Shown one piece after another: positions 8,611 through 16,533 of a stretch of DNA of 50,543 nucleotides (position 1 is its first letter; each line of letters starts with the position of its first letter). The position numbers were made by a program, and so were the translations under genes. The notes beneath the pieces were generated by a model, which saw only the letters and a program-made list of their open reading frames with translations, did no database searches and was not told the origin of the DNA. The stretch covers positions 1-50,543 of the forward strand of contig CAJKUH010000014.1 in assembly GCA_905203045.1 (NCBI GenBank). The letters run 5' to 3'. The stretch is from an uncultured Eggerthella sp. (GTDB taxonomy: Bacteria > Actinomycetota > Coriobacteriia > Coriobacteriales > Eggerthellaceae).

Positions 8611-8640
8611 TGTCCTAAAAAACCTTTCTCGATGAATTAA

Positions 8641-8682
8641 ACGCAAGATTTCCGACCTTGCGTCCCCCGCATTACGCGGGGG
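8641..8682 (-). promoter_or_regulatory. Twin hairpins in the rplX-rplE spacer
   Basis: Two adjacent stems: ACGCAAG (8641-8647) with CTTGCGT (8657-8663), then CCCCCGC (8664-8670) with GCGGGGG (8676-8682). Neither has a T run in the transcribed direction, so this is not an ordinary terminator. The position, just before rplE, corresponds to where S8 binds and represses spc mRNA in E. coli. Whether S8 binds here is inference. Confidence 0.55.
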
Positions 8683-8705
8683 TCATAAAAGCACGGCTAA
8701 ATATT

Positions 8706-9023
8706 TTAGTCGATATCTGCGCCACATTTCTTGCAAACGCGAACTTTTTTACCATTTTCACGTTTGATATTGACGCGAGTTGCCTCCTTGCAGGAGGGGC
8801 AGATCAGCATAACGTTGGAGACATGAATAGGAGCCTCTACCGTGGAAATGCCGCCCTCGGGGTTAGCCTGAGTCGGGCGCATTGCCTTCTTCATCATGTT
8901 GACCTTTTCAACGGTGACGCGCTGGGTAGAAGGCTGGGAAGCGATTACGATGCCTTCGGCACCCTTGTCCTTGCCAGCAAGAACCTTAACCTTGTCACCC
9001 TTTTTGATGTTCATCTTTGCCAT
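8706..9023 (-). CDS. rplX: 50S ribosomal protein L24
   Basis: 105 residues. The KOW motif is in KKGDKVKVLAGKDKGAEGIV (about 7-26). The C-terminal half carries a CPSC plus CKKC pair, a zinc-ribbon pattern found in part of the L24 family. L24 initiates 50S assembly. GGAGG precedes the ATG. It follows rplN by 11 bp. Confidence 0.96.
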   Translation of the reverse strand: MAKMNIKKGDKVKVLAGKDKGAEGIVIASQPSTQRVTVEKVNMMKKAMRPTQANPEGGISTVEAPIHVSNVMLICPSCKEATRVNIKRENGKKVRVCKKCGADID

Positions 9024-9034
9024 CGATGTTCCTC

Positions 9035-9403
9035 CTACAGCGTTTCCGGTGCCAGGGACACGATCTTCATGTACTTCTTGTCACGAAGTTCGCGTGCAAC
9101 AGGACCGAAGATACGCGTACCGCGGGGAGCGCCGTTGTTGTCGATCAGAACGCAAGCATTCTGGTCGAACTTGATGTAGCTGCCGTCGGAACGACGAACT
9201 TCCTTCTTAACGCGCACCACAACACAGCGGACGACTTCGCCCTTCTTAACGTTGCCGTTGGGCATTGCTTCCTTAACGCTGCAAACGATGACATCGCCCA
9301 GGCCCGCGTAACGGCGCTTGGAGCCGCCCAGGACCTTGATGCACTGCACCTTGCGTGCGCCGGAGTTGTCAGCAACGGCGAGCATGCTCTGCATTTGAAT
9401 CAT
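9035..9403 (-). CDS. rplN: 50S ribosomal protein L14
   Basis: 122 residues, exactly the common length. It opens MIQMQSMLAVADNSGARKVQ and ends with the typical RELRDKKYMKIVSLAPETL. L14 lies at the subunit interface. AAAGGG lies 8-9 nt before the ATG. It is between rpsQ and rplX as expected. Confidence 0.97.
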   Translation of the reverse strand: MIQMQSMLAVADNSGARKVQCIKVLGGSKRRYAGLGDVIVCSVKEAMPNGNVKKGEVVRCVVVRVKKEVRRSDGSYIKFDQNACVLIDNNGAPRGTRIFGPVARELRDKKYMKIVSLAPETL

Positions 9404-9441
9404 GTGCTTATCCCTTTCGATGCTTCTAAGTAAGCAAGTGC

Positions 9442-9702
9442 CTACTTAGCCTTCTCGACGATGTCGAGAAGGCGCCAGCGCTTCATCTTAGAAAGCGGGC
9501 GGGTTTCCATAATCGTGACGGTATCGCCTACACCAGCTTCGTTGTTCTCGTCGTGAGCGTGAAGCTTCTTGGTGGAGTTAACCATCTTGCCATACACAGG
9601 ATGGGGCTTGCGCTCGTGGATTTGCACGACGCAGGTCTTGTCGCCGGAGATGCTTACTACAACACCCTGGCGAACCTTACGAGAGTTACGTTCTTCACTC
9701 AT
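9442..9702 (-). CDS. rpsQ: 30S ribosomal protein S17
   Basis: 86 residues from the ATG at 9702 (MSEERNSRKVRQGVVVS). A TTG three codons upstream is possible, but GGAAGG lies 10 nt before the ATG. The OB-fold signature TRPLSKMKRWRLLDIVEKAK closes the protein. S17 is an early-assembling 16S-binding protein. Confidence 0.95.
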   Translation of the reverse strand: MSEERNSRKVRQGVVVSISGDKTCVVQIHERKPHPVYGKMVNSTKKLHAHDENNEAGVGDTVTIMETRPLSKMKRWRLLDIVEKAK

Positions 9703-9728
9703 ATTGTTCAAACCTTCCTAGCTGCACC

Positions 9729-9932
9729 CTAAGCCTGAGCGGCCTTGAGTTCACGGTCGCGCATCTCGGTCTGGATGCGGGCGATGTCCTTCTTGACCTG
9801 CTTGATGCGAGCGGTGTTGTCGAGCTGGCCGGTAGCCATCTGGAAGCGCAGGTTGAAGAGCTCTGCACGAGCCTCCTTCAGCTTAGCCTGCAGATCTTCA
9901 CCCGAAAGTTTCTGGATCTCTGCTGCTTTCAT
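9729..9932 (-). CDS. rpmC: 50S ribosomal protein L29
   Basis: 67 residues forming the two-helix L29 fold. ELFNLRFQMATGQLDNTARI and KKDIARIQTEMRDRE are the family signatures. L29 lines the peptide exit tunnel where trigger factor and SRP dock. Its ATG abuts the rplP stop (TAAATG), implying coupled translation. Confidence 0.96.
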   Translation of the reverse strand: MKAAEIQKLSGEDLQAKLKEARAELFNLRFQMATGQLDNTARIKQVKKDIARIQTEMRDRELKAAQA

Positions 9933-10355
9933 TTACTCCTGCCCTTCTGCCTCACGCTTTACGATCTTGCACTTGATGGGCAACTTGTCGATAGCAAGAC
10001 GGAGAGCGTCCTTTGCGGTTTCTTCGTCAACGCCGTCGATCTCGAACATGATGCGGCCGGGCTTTACTACAGCTACCCAACCCTCAGGGTTACCCTTACC
10101 CTTACCCATTCGAGTTTCAGCAGGCTTCTGCGTGATGGGCTTGTCAGGGAAGATCGTGATCCAAACATTACCAGTACGGTTCATGCGACGAGTCATTGCG
10201 ATACGTGCAGCCTCGATCTGGCGGTTGGTGATCCAATGACGGTCCAGGGCCTGAATGCCCCAAGTGCCATGGTTCAGAGTGGTGCCGCCCTTGGCGTTAC
10301 CCTTCATAGAACCACGCTGCACCTTACGATGCTTTACGCGCTTAGGTACCAACAT
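9933..10355 (-). CDS. rplP: 50S ribosomal protein L16
   Basis: 140 residues starting MLVPKRVKHRKVQRGSMKG. The segment IFPDKPITQKPAETRMGKGK is the family signature near the peptidyl-transferase centre. The ATG shares one base with the rpsC stop (TAATG), a translational-coupling arrangement. Confidence 0.97.
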   Translation of the reverse strand: MLVPKRVKHRKVQRGSMKGNAKGGTTLNHGTWGIQALDRHWITNRQIEAARIAMTRRMNRTGNVWITIFPDKPITQKPAETRMGKGKGNPEGWVAVVKPGRIMFEIDGVDEETAKDALRLAIDKLPIKCKIVKREAEGQE

Positions 10356-11065
10356 TACTTATCACCCCTATCGTTATTGCGGCGACGGGAACGGTTAGGA
10401 CGAGAGGAACCCTCGAGTGCGGGCTGCGGAGCCTTCTGGCCCGGCAGAACCTCACCGTGGTACACCCAAACCTGGACGCCGATGGAACCCATGGTGGTTG
10501 CGGCGGTAGCGAAGCCGTAGTCGATCTTCGCACGGAGGGTGTGCAGCGGCACGCGACCTTCGCGGTACCACTCGCGGCGGCTCATCTCAGCGCCACCCAG
10601 ACGACCAGCGCACTGGATACGGATACCCTTTGCGCCGCTCTTGCGAGCAGACTGAACGGCCTTGCGCATTGCGCGACGGAAAGCAACACGGTTCTCGAGC
10701 TGCTCTGCCACGGACTGAGCAATGAGGCTTGCGTCGAGTTCAGGACGCTTTACCTCTACAACCTCAACGGAAACAGGGCCGTTTGCGATCTGGTTGAGCT
10801 TCTTGCGAAGAGCGTCAACCTCAGCGCCCTTCTTGCCGATTACAACACCAGGGCGAGACGTGGTGATGATGACCTTGATCTTGTCGCCAGCGCGCTCGAT
10901 CTCTACGCGAGAGACTGCTGCATGGGCAAGCTGCTTATCAAGGTAAGAACGAATAGCGAGGTCGTTCTCAAGGTTCTTCGCATAGTCCTTGTCGGAATAC
11001 CAGCGGCTGCGCCAATCCTCGGTTACGCCGAGACGGAAACCGGTGGGGCTTACTTTCTGACCCAT
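10355..11065 (-). CDS. rpsC: 30S ribosomal protein S3
   Basis: 236 residues. It starts MGQKVSPTGFRLGVTEDW. A type II KH domain with VVIGKKGAEVDALRKKL lies near residues 74-90, followed by the C-terminal domain with CAGRLGGAEMSRREWYREG. It lines the mRNA entry channel. It lies 1-2 nt downstream of rplV and 1 nt overlapping rplP. Confidence 0.97.
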   Translation of the reverse strand: MGQKVSPTGFRLGVTEDWRSRWYSDKDYAKNLENDLAIRSYLDKQLAHAAVSRVEIERAGDKIKVIITTSRPGVVIGKKGAEVDALRKKLNQIANGPVSVEVVEVKRPELDASLIAQSVAEQLENRVAFRRAMRKAVQSARKSGAKGIRIQCAGRLGGAEMSRREWYREGRVPLHTLRAKIDYGFATAATTMGSIGVQVWVYHGEVLPGQKAPQPALEGSSRPNRSRRRNNDRGDK

Positions 11066-11066
11066 A

Positions 11067-11408
11067 CTATGCCTCCTCTCGGGTTGCTACGATGACGGTG
11101 ATGTGGCTGGTGCGCTTGCGGATGCGAGCAGCAGAGCCCTTTGCGCGGGGGCGAATACGCTTAAGCGTGGGGCCCTCGTCGGCGAAGCATGCCTTAACCA
11201 CGAGGTTCTCGGGGTTGCCGGCACCCTTCTGTGCAGCGTTTGCAACTGCGGAGTTCAGTACCTTCTCTACAACCTCAGCAACTGCACGGTTGGTGAAGCG
11301 GAGGGTTTCCTGAGCGGCAACAACGTTCTTGCCGCGAATCTGGTCGAGTACGATGCGTGCCTTGCGGGGCGAAACGCGTACGTAGCGAGCGATTGCTTTA
11401 GCTTCCAT
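11067..11408 (-). CDS. rplV: 50S ribosomal protein L22
   Basis: 113 residues. MEAKAIARYVRVSPRKARIV and the C-terminal RIRPRAKGSAARIRKRTSHI are the characteristic ends. The beta-hairpin between them lines the exit tunnel. AAAGGG precedes the ATG. It lies 14 bp downstream of rpsS. Confidence 0.97.
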   Translation of the reverse strand: MEAKAIARYVRVSPRKARIVLDQIRGKNVVAAQETLRFTNRAVAEVVEKVLNSAVANAAQKGAGNPENLVVKACFADEGPTLKRIRPRAKGSAARIRKRTSHITVIVATREEA

Positions 11409-11422
11409 GTTTCACCCTTTCC

Positions 11423-11680
11423 TTACTTTTCGTGGCCGCGGAAGGTGCGAGAAGGTGCGAACTCGCCCAGCTTGTGGCCAACCATAGACTCAGTGATGTA
11501 AACCGGCACGTGCTTGCGACCATCATGCACAGCGATGGTGTGACCAACCATCTCGGGGAAGATGGTGGACGAACGCGACCACGTCTTGATGACCTTCTTG
11601 TCGCCAGCTTCGTTCATCGCAATAACGCGATCGAGAAGGCGAGGCTCCACGAAGGGACCTTTTTTCAAACTTCTGCTCAA
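11423..11680 (-). CDS. rpsS: 30S ribosomal protein S19 (UUG start)
   Basis: 85 residues, MSRSLKKGPFVEPRLLDRVI to TFRGHEK. It forms the S13-S19 head complex. The start codon is TTG at 11680, placed 5 nt after AAGGAG. No in-frame ATG or GTG fits the conserved N-terminus, so the UUG start is well supported. Confidence 0.96.
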   Translation of the reverse strand: MSRSLKKGPFVEPRLLDRVIAMNEAGDKKVIKTWSRSSTIFPEMVGHTIAVHDGRKHVPVYITESMVGHKLGEFAPSRTFRGHEK

Positions 11681-11704
11681 TGTTTCTCCTTATGCGATCG
11701 GGCG

Positions 11705-12535
11705 CTACTTCTTGCGACGGCGGATGATCAGGCGGCTCGAAGCCTTCTTGGGGTTGCGAGTGCGATGACCCTTGGTAGACACGCCCCACGGAGTAACAGG
11801 ATGACGACCAGAAGACTTGTTCTTGCCTTCGCCACCGCCATGAGGATGGTCGACAGGGTTCATAACAGTACCGCGAACGCTGGGACGAATGCCCTTCCAG
11901 CGGTTACGGCCAGCCTTGCCGATCTTGATGTTGCCGTGCTCAGCGTTGCCAACTTCGCCGACGGTTGCGCGGCAGGTCAAAAGAACGCGGCGCATTTCGG
12001 AAGAAGGCATGCGCAGGATTGCATACTTGCCTTCCTTGCCCATCAGCTGGATGCTGGTGCCTGCGGAACGGGCGATTGCTGCGCCGCGGCCAGGCTGAAG
12101 CTCAACTGCATGAACGAGCGTACCAACGGGAATGGCGGAAAGGGGAAGCGCATTGCCGGGCTTGATGTCTGCATCAGGGCCGGATACTACCGTTTCGCCA
12201 ACCTTGAGACCCTTAGGCTGAAGGATGTAGCGCTTCTCGCCGTCTACATAGTGCAGAAGAGCGATGCGGGCGCTGCGGTTGGGGTCGTACTCGATCGTGG
12301 CAACCTTGGCGGGCACGCCGTCCTTGTTGCGCTTGAAGTCGATGATGCGGTAACGACGCTTGTTGCCGCCACCCTGATGGCGCGTGGTGATACGGCCATT
12401 GTTGTTGCGGCCAGCCTTCTTGGGCAGGGGCGCCAACAGGGACTTCTCGGGCTTGGTGCTGGTGATGTCAGCAAAGTCCGAGACAGTCTGGAAGCGGCGT
12501 CCAGGGCTCGTGGGCTTGAACTGTTTTACTCCCAT
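11705..12535 (-). CDS. rplB: 50S ribosomal protein L2
   Basis: 276 residues from the ATG at 12535 (MGVKQFKPTSPGRRFQTVS), preceded by AAAGGAAG. The C-terminal VRGTVMNPVDHPHGGGEG holds the conserved histidine region near the peptidyl-transferase centre. In most bacteria rplB directly follows rplW, but here rplW is 9.5 kb away, and rplB opens a separate transcript with its own promoter and a leader of about 147 nt. Confidence 0.97.
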   Translation of the reverse strand: MGVKQFKPTSPGRRFQTVSDFADITSTKPEKSLLAPLPKKAGRNNNGRITTRHQGGGNKRRYRIIDFKRNKDGVPAKVATIEYDPNRSARIALLHYVDGEKRYILQPKGLKVGETVVSGPDADIKPGNALPLSAIPVGTLVHAVELQPGRGAAIARSAGTSIQLMGKEGKYAILRMPSSEMRRVLLTCRATVGEVGNAEHGNIKIGKAGRNRWKGIRPSVRGTVMNPVDHPHGGGEGKNKSSGRHPVTPWGVSTKGHRTRNPKKASSRLIIRRRKK

Positions 12536-12550
12536 TTTCTTCCTTTCTAC

Positions 12551-12575
12551 GGGCTTGGGCACTTAACCCAAACCC
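12551..12575 (-). promoter_or_regulatory. Leader hairpin just upstream of the rplB ribosome-binding site
   Basis: GGGCTTGGG (12551-12559) pairs with CCCAAACCC (12567-12575), with one G-U pair in the minus-strand RNA. It sits immediately before the rplB Shine-Dalgarno. With a second small hairpin CTCGG/CCGAG further up the leader, it could serve ribosomal-protein feedback control. The role is inferred from position only. Confidence 0.5.
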
Positions 12576-12688
12576 TACGTCTTATGTGGACTCCATCACC
12601 GCCATGGGGGCCTTTGGGAGACAGCCCTCGGCGATTCCGAGTTTCCACGCGTCCGGGCGTATCCATCAACAGCCAGACGCAACCGAAA

Positions 12689-12717
12689 AGTATACTGATT
12701 GCGTACGTAATGCGCAA
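12689..12717 (-). promoter_or_regulatory. Sigma70-type promoter for rplB and the downstream ribosomal genes
   Basis: The minus strand has TTGCGC (12712-12717), a 17-bp spacer and TATACT (12689-12694). Transcription would begin near 12682 and give a leader of about 147 nt. It supplies the distal S10/spc genes, which are detached from the rpsL-rplW part. Confidence 0.75.
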
Positions 12718-12818
12718 GACGTATTCGAATTGTGGCGAGTATTCGCGAAAGATTCACAATTAACGGTGAATCGGCGTCGTTTTCAACGGTAAACGGCACG
12801 CTTCCCTAAGCAGATGCG

Positions 12819-13844
12819 CTACTGCTGCAGCTTCTTGCCCAGTTCCTGCGCAAGCATGGGAAGAAGCTTGGAAAACGTTTCTTCCCGCTTCCCCTTCTTC
12901 AGCTGACATTCCCACACCACGTGGACCTTCCAGCCATCGGCAACAAGCTTGGCCTCGTTTTCGGCATCGCGTTCCTTGTTGCGGTTGAACTTCTGAACCC
13001 AGTATTCGGTGTTCTTCTTGGGCAGCGACAGCTTACAGTACGGGCACCTATGCCAATAGCAGCCGTTGATGAAAAGACACACTTTCCTGCCCGGCCACGC
13101 CACATCGGGATGCCCCGGCACCTTCCATTGCAAGCGATATCCACCAAGACCCGCCTGGCGCAAGCGCTGGCGCACCAGCAACTCGGGCTTGGTGTCTTTG
13201 CGCTTGTTGCCCTGCATTGACTTATGAACCGCGTAACTTGACGCTTCCGGTGCTGGAATGCGCACCTGGGCGTATTCGACTTCCCCGGTGCTGCGCGCTT
13301 CGCCCTGCGAAGCACGAGACGCCCGAACCTCTTCTTCAGTTGCCCGCGCAGTGCCGAAAAGCGCTTGGCGCCAGCGCTCGGCAAGGCGCTCTGTTCCCCA
13401 CGCCGCATTCGCGGGACTCGTGGAAGGCAGAACCTCGGCTTCGATGCCTACTTTATAAAGAAGGTACTTCTTGTACAGGCGGCCCGCCGTGGCACCGTTG
13501 CAGATGACCCGTTTAATGGGTGCTGCACTTATAATGCGGTCTATCTGCACTGGCTCCACGTTCTTGATGCTGGCATCGCTTGATCCTTTGATGTCGCATT
13601 CTTGGATAACGTCCCAAAGCGCTATCCCGCACGAGAGCAGCAATGCTTTCTTTTCGGGGATTGCCTCGGGCACGGGGCTTTCGGCAAATGCCGCTAGCAC
13701 ACGCCAGAAACGATTCTGAGGGTTGCCGTAGTAGAAATCGTTCTTACGCGAAAGCACCGATGGAAACGAACCCAGCACCAACACGCTGCTGTGCTCGTCG
13801 AACACCGGCTCGAAACCATGGGATATGTGCTGATATGAAACCAT
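12819..13844 (-). CDS. Fusion: DNA-deoxyinosine (hypoxanthine) glycosylase + Vsr endonuclease
   Basis: 341 residues from the ATG at 13844. Residues 1-165 match the deoxyinosine-glycosylase branch of the uracil-DNA glycosylase superfamily: GSFPS at 25-29, YYGNPQNRFW ending at 47 (motif 1) and STSPAN at 141-146 (motif 2). After a charged linker (about 166-205) residues 208-330 are a Vsr-type PD-(D/E)XK endonuclease: KDTKPEL at 216-222, PGHPD with D247, NGCYWH at 260-265 and WEC at 311-313. Cysteines 262, 267, 270 and 313 would form the zinc site. The first removes deaminated purine, and Vsr nicks beside T:G mismatches. No cytosine methyltransferase is nearby. The ribosome-binding site is weak, and TATACT close to the ATG hints at a very short leader. 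It is divergent from the SDR gene. Confidence 0.85.
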   Translation of the reverse strand: MVSYQHISHGFEPVFDEHSSVLVLGSFPSVLSRKNDFYYGNPQNRFWRVLAAFAESPVPEAIPEKKALLLSCGIALWDVIQECDIKGSSDASIKNVEPVQIDRIISAAPIKRVICNGATAGRLYKKYLLYKVGIEAEVLPSTSPANAAWGTERLAERWRQALFGTARATEEEVRASRASQGEARSTGEVEYAQVRIPAPEASSYAVHKSMQGNKRKDTKPELLVRQRLRQAGLGGYRLQWKVPGHPDVAWPGRKVCLFINGCYWHRCPYCKLSLPKKNTEYWVQKFNRNKERDAENEAKLVADGWKVHVVWECQLKKGKREETFSKLLPMLAQELGKKLQQ

Positions 13845-13996
13845 GACCTGTAAGTATACCGAGCAGCCGAAGCCCCGTGCACCAAGTAAAGGCATCCTGA
13901 CGCAATCTATTGATAGAGCAACCGCAAAAGCAAAGACGCGTGTGCGTAAAGCCCGCCATGGACAAACCGCATTACACTACTTAGCAAGGAGGGCCC

Positions 13997-14773
13997 ATGA
14001 AACGAACCGTACTTATTACTGGAGCAACAGGCGGGCTCGGTCGCGAGTTTGCCCATCATTACGCGCAAGAAGGCTATGCGCTTGTGCTGGTAGCGCGCAA
14101 TCGCACCGCCTTGGACGACCTGGCTGCCTCCCTGCATGACAAGCATCCCATCGAAACCTTTGTTTACCCCTGTGATTTCAATGACCCTTCCGCTCCATCA
14201 CAGCTTTACCACGCGCTGCAGCGGGAAGACATTGCGATTGACACGTTGATCAACAACGCGGGCCTTGGCTACGACGCCCGTTTCATGGAAAGCGATTTGG
14301 CAACCCAGGAAATGCTCTTGGAGGTGAACGTGACCGCCTTAACGAAAATGACCAGACTCTTTGGGGCGGATATGGCTAAACGCGGATCGGGGAGCATTTT
14401 GAACGTCGCCTCCATCGCGTCATACCTGGAAGGGCCGTACATGGCAACGTACTACGCCTCGAAAGCGTACGTACGCTCGTTTACCGAAGCACTTCATACC
14501 GAGCTTTTGGGGAGCAGCGTGCACGTGACGGCACTGTGCCCCGGCCCCGTGCGCACCCAATTCTGGGAACGCGCTTCTGCCGGGCAAACGATTCTGGCGC
14601 ACCTGGCAGTAAGCCCGAAGAGAATCGTCTCCGCCGGGTGCCGCGCCCTTCGCTTGAATCTTTCCTCGTACGTACCAGGTGTTGCCTGGAAATTCGTGGC
14701 ATTTGCCACGCGGTTCTTTCCTCGCAGCTGGATCAGGCTTATTGCGGCCCAATTGCAAAGGCCCTCGAAATAG
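13997..14773 (+). CDS. Short-chain dehydrogenase/reductase
   Basis: 258 residues, classical SDR. The cofactor-binding TGATGGLG is at 9-16 (glycines of TGxxxGxG), NNAG near 86-89, and the catalytic triad S139, Y152, K156 (YYASK). An arginine follows the second strand (VARNR), which usually means NADP(H). The hydrophobic C-terminus (VAWKFVAFATRFFPRSWIRL) resembles membrane-associated SDRs acting on lipids or steroids, but the substrate is unknown. AAGGAGG precedes the ATG. The gene is alone, ending at a hairpin shared with convergent glmM. Confidence 0.9.
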   Translation: MKRTVLITGATGGLGREFAHHYAQEGYALVLVARNRTALDDLAASLHDKHPIETFVYPCDFNDPSAPSQLYHALQREDIAIDTLINNAGLGYDARFMESDLATQEMLLEVNVTALTKMTRLFGADMAKRGSGSILNVASIASYLEGPYMATYYASKAYVRSFTEALHTELLGSSVHVTALCPGPVRTQFWERASAGQTILAHLAVSPKRIVSAGCRALRLNLSSYVPGVAWKFVAFATRFFPRSWIRLIAAQLQRPSK

Positions 14774-14842
14774 CCGACACGTGTTCCTCTGCTTCGTCGA
14801 CCGGCATCAGCCACCCCAACTTTTCATTTACCCTGAAACGCA

Positions 14843-14868
14843 AGGATGCCCGCCGAAGCGGGCATCCT
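14843..14868. terminator. Bidirectional hairpin between SDR and glmM
   Basis: A perfect 11-bp stem AGGATGCCCGC / GCGGGCATCCT with a CGAA loop between two convergent genes. T runs are weak on both sides, so termination efficiency is uncertain. Confidence 0.6.
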
Positions 14869-14908
14869 GAATACGCTAAAACGTGCCGTATGTCTACGAG
14901 CGCGAAAG

Positions 14909-16255
14909 CTACTCGGCGCGAAGGGGCTCGAGCGCCTTCAGCATGAATTCGCTTGCCTCGGCACATAGCTCGTCGGTGGGAGCCTCCGCCAAAACGCGGA
15001 TAAGGGGCTCGGTGCCGCTTGCACGAAGGAGCACACGTCCCCTGTCGCCCAAGAACTCTTCCGCCGCCTTCACCGATTCGAGCACGGCTGCATCGTTCAT
15101 GGCAGCTTCCTTGTCGGCAACACGCACGTTGGTAAGAAGCTGCGGGTAGAGCTTTACCGGAGCAGTAAGCTGCGAGAGCGTTTCGCGCTCGGCTCGAATC
15201 GCCTCCATGATGCGCAGCGAGGTAAGGATGCCATCGCCCGTGCTGGCAATATCACCGAAGATAACATGGCCCGACTGCTCGCCACCAAGGCTGTAGCCGT
15301 TTTCGTGCATGCAGGCAAATACGTTCTTGTCGCCCACTGCCGTGGTTTCGTAGTTCAGGTCTGCCTGCTCGAAGGCCTTCAACACGCCGAAGTTGCTCAT
15401 TACCGTGGGAACAACCGTGCCGCCCGCCAAACGTCCATGCTTGTTCAGGTACACGCCGCATACGTACAGGATAAGGTCGCCGTCGACCACATGGCCGCGC
15501 TCGTCCACCGCAAGGCAGCGATCGGCGTCGCCGTCGTAGGCGAACCCAACGTCAAGACCCTGTTCCACAACCAAACGCTGCAAGCGGTCGATATGGGTGG
15601 AACCGCAGTCAACGTTGATGTTGAAGCCGTCGGGTGCGTTGCTGATGATGCGCACGTCGGCGCCCAAGGCATCGAACACGGGCTTGGCAACCGAAGAGGC
15701 AGCACCATTTGCGCAGTCGAGGCCAACCTTCACACCCTGCAGCGAGAAGTTGGCACTTGCAATAAGGTGGGCAATGTAGCGGTTGCGACCCTGCATGTAA
15801 TCAACCGTTGCACCGATAGCGTCGCCCGATGCCATGGTTACGTCGAACTCAGATTCGCCGTCAATGTAGTCCTCGATAAGCTGCAGAAGGGATTCTTCCA
15901 TCTTGAAGCCCTCGGAATTCACCAGCTTAATGCCATTGTCGGTATAGGGATTGTGGCTGGCGGTGATCATGACGCCGCAGTCGAATGCGCCATCGGTCGT
16001 TTCGTACGAAAGACCCGGCGTCGGAATAACATGCAGCATATAGGCGTCGGCACCCGAGGCAACCAAGCCGGAGATCATGCCGCTTTCAAGCATGTAGCTG
16101 GAACGACGGGTATCCTTACCTACCACGATACGGGCCTTGCGTCCCTGACGCGCGCCGTAGTACCAGCCGATGAAGCGGCCGATCTTGTAAGCATGTTCCA
16201 CCGTAAGGTCAGTACCGGCAACACCGCGGAAGCCGTCTGTGCCAAAATATTTCAT
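14909..16255 (-). CDS. glmM: Phosphoglucosamine mutase
   Basis: 448 residues. It converts glucosamine-6-phosphate to glucosamine-1-phosphate for UDP-GlcNAc and peptidoglycan. MKYFGTDGFRGVAG is at the N-terminus, the phosphoserine loop TASHNP (S100) and the metal loop DGDADRC follow, and the sugar loop GEQSGH and phosphate loop RASGTEPLIRV complete the active site. The GlmM-type loop and N-terminus distinguish it from phosphomannomutases. AGGAG precedes the ATG. It is a single gene transcribed away from the CoA-transferase gene. Confidence 0.96.
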   Translation of the reverse strand: MKYFGTDGFRGVAGTDLTVEHAYKIGRFIGWYYGARQGRKARIVVGKDTRRSSYMLESGMISGLVASGADAYMLHVIPTPGLSYETTDGAFDCGVMITASHNPYTDNGIKLVNSEGFKMEESLLQLIEDYIDGESEFDVTMASGDAIGATVDYMQGRNRYIAHLIASANFSLQGVKVGLDCANGAASSVAKPVFDALGADVRIISNAPDGFNINVDCGSTHIDRLQRLVVEQGLDVGFAYDGDADRCLAVDERGHVVDGDLILYVCGVYLNKHGRLAGGTVVPTVMSNFGVLKAFEQADLNYETTAVGDKNVFACMHENGYSLGGEQSGHVIFGDIASTGDGILTSLRIMEAIRAERETLSQLTAPVKLYPQLLTNVRVADKEAAMNDAAVLESVKAAEEFLGDRGRVLLRASGTEPLIRVLAEAPTDELCAEASEFMLKALEPLRAE

Positions 16256-16533
16256 TCTGTTCTCCTGTTCACCAGCGAACGATTCTTGCTAAAACGATGC
16301 CGCGCAGCAGGTGCCCGGCAAGCAGTGTAACTTGTTCATTATCCTTCACTTGCGCCGATTCTGCACGTATAAGGCATTCACGCTGGAAAATAGCGCTCCC
16401 CTTGCTTCCTTCTGCAGAGGTTTCGTGCAAACATTCAATATCGCACCCCGTTCCATAGGCTATGGCTTACCTACCCCAAAACGCGTTCGCGCTACACTGA
16501 TTTCTATCCCATACCTATATAAAGGAGAGACAT

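Noticed and set aside
8664..8682. Terminator between rplX and rplE
   Set aside because: The CCCCCGC/GCGGGGG hairpin has no T run on the minus strand, and essential ribosomal genes continue downstream, so it was listed as a regulatory structure instead.
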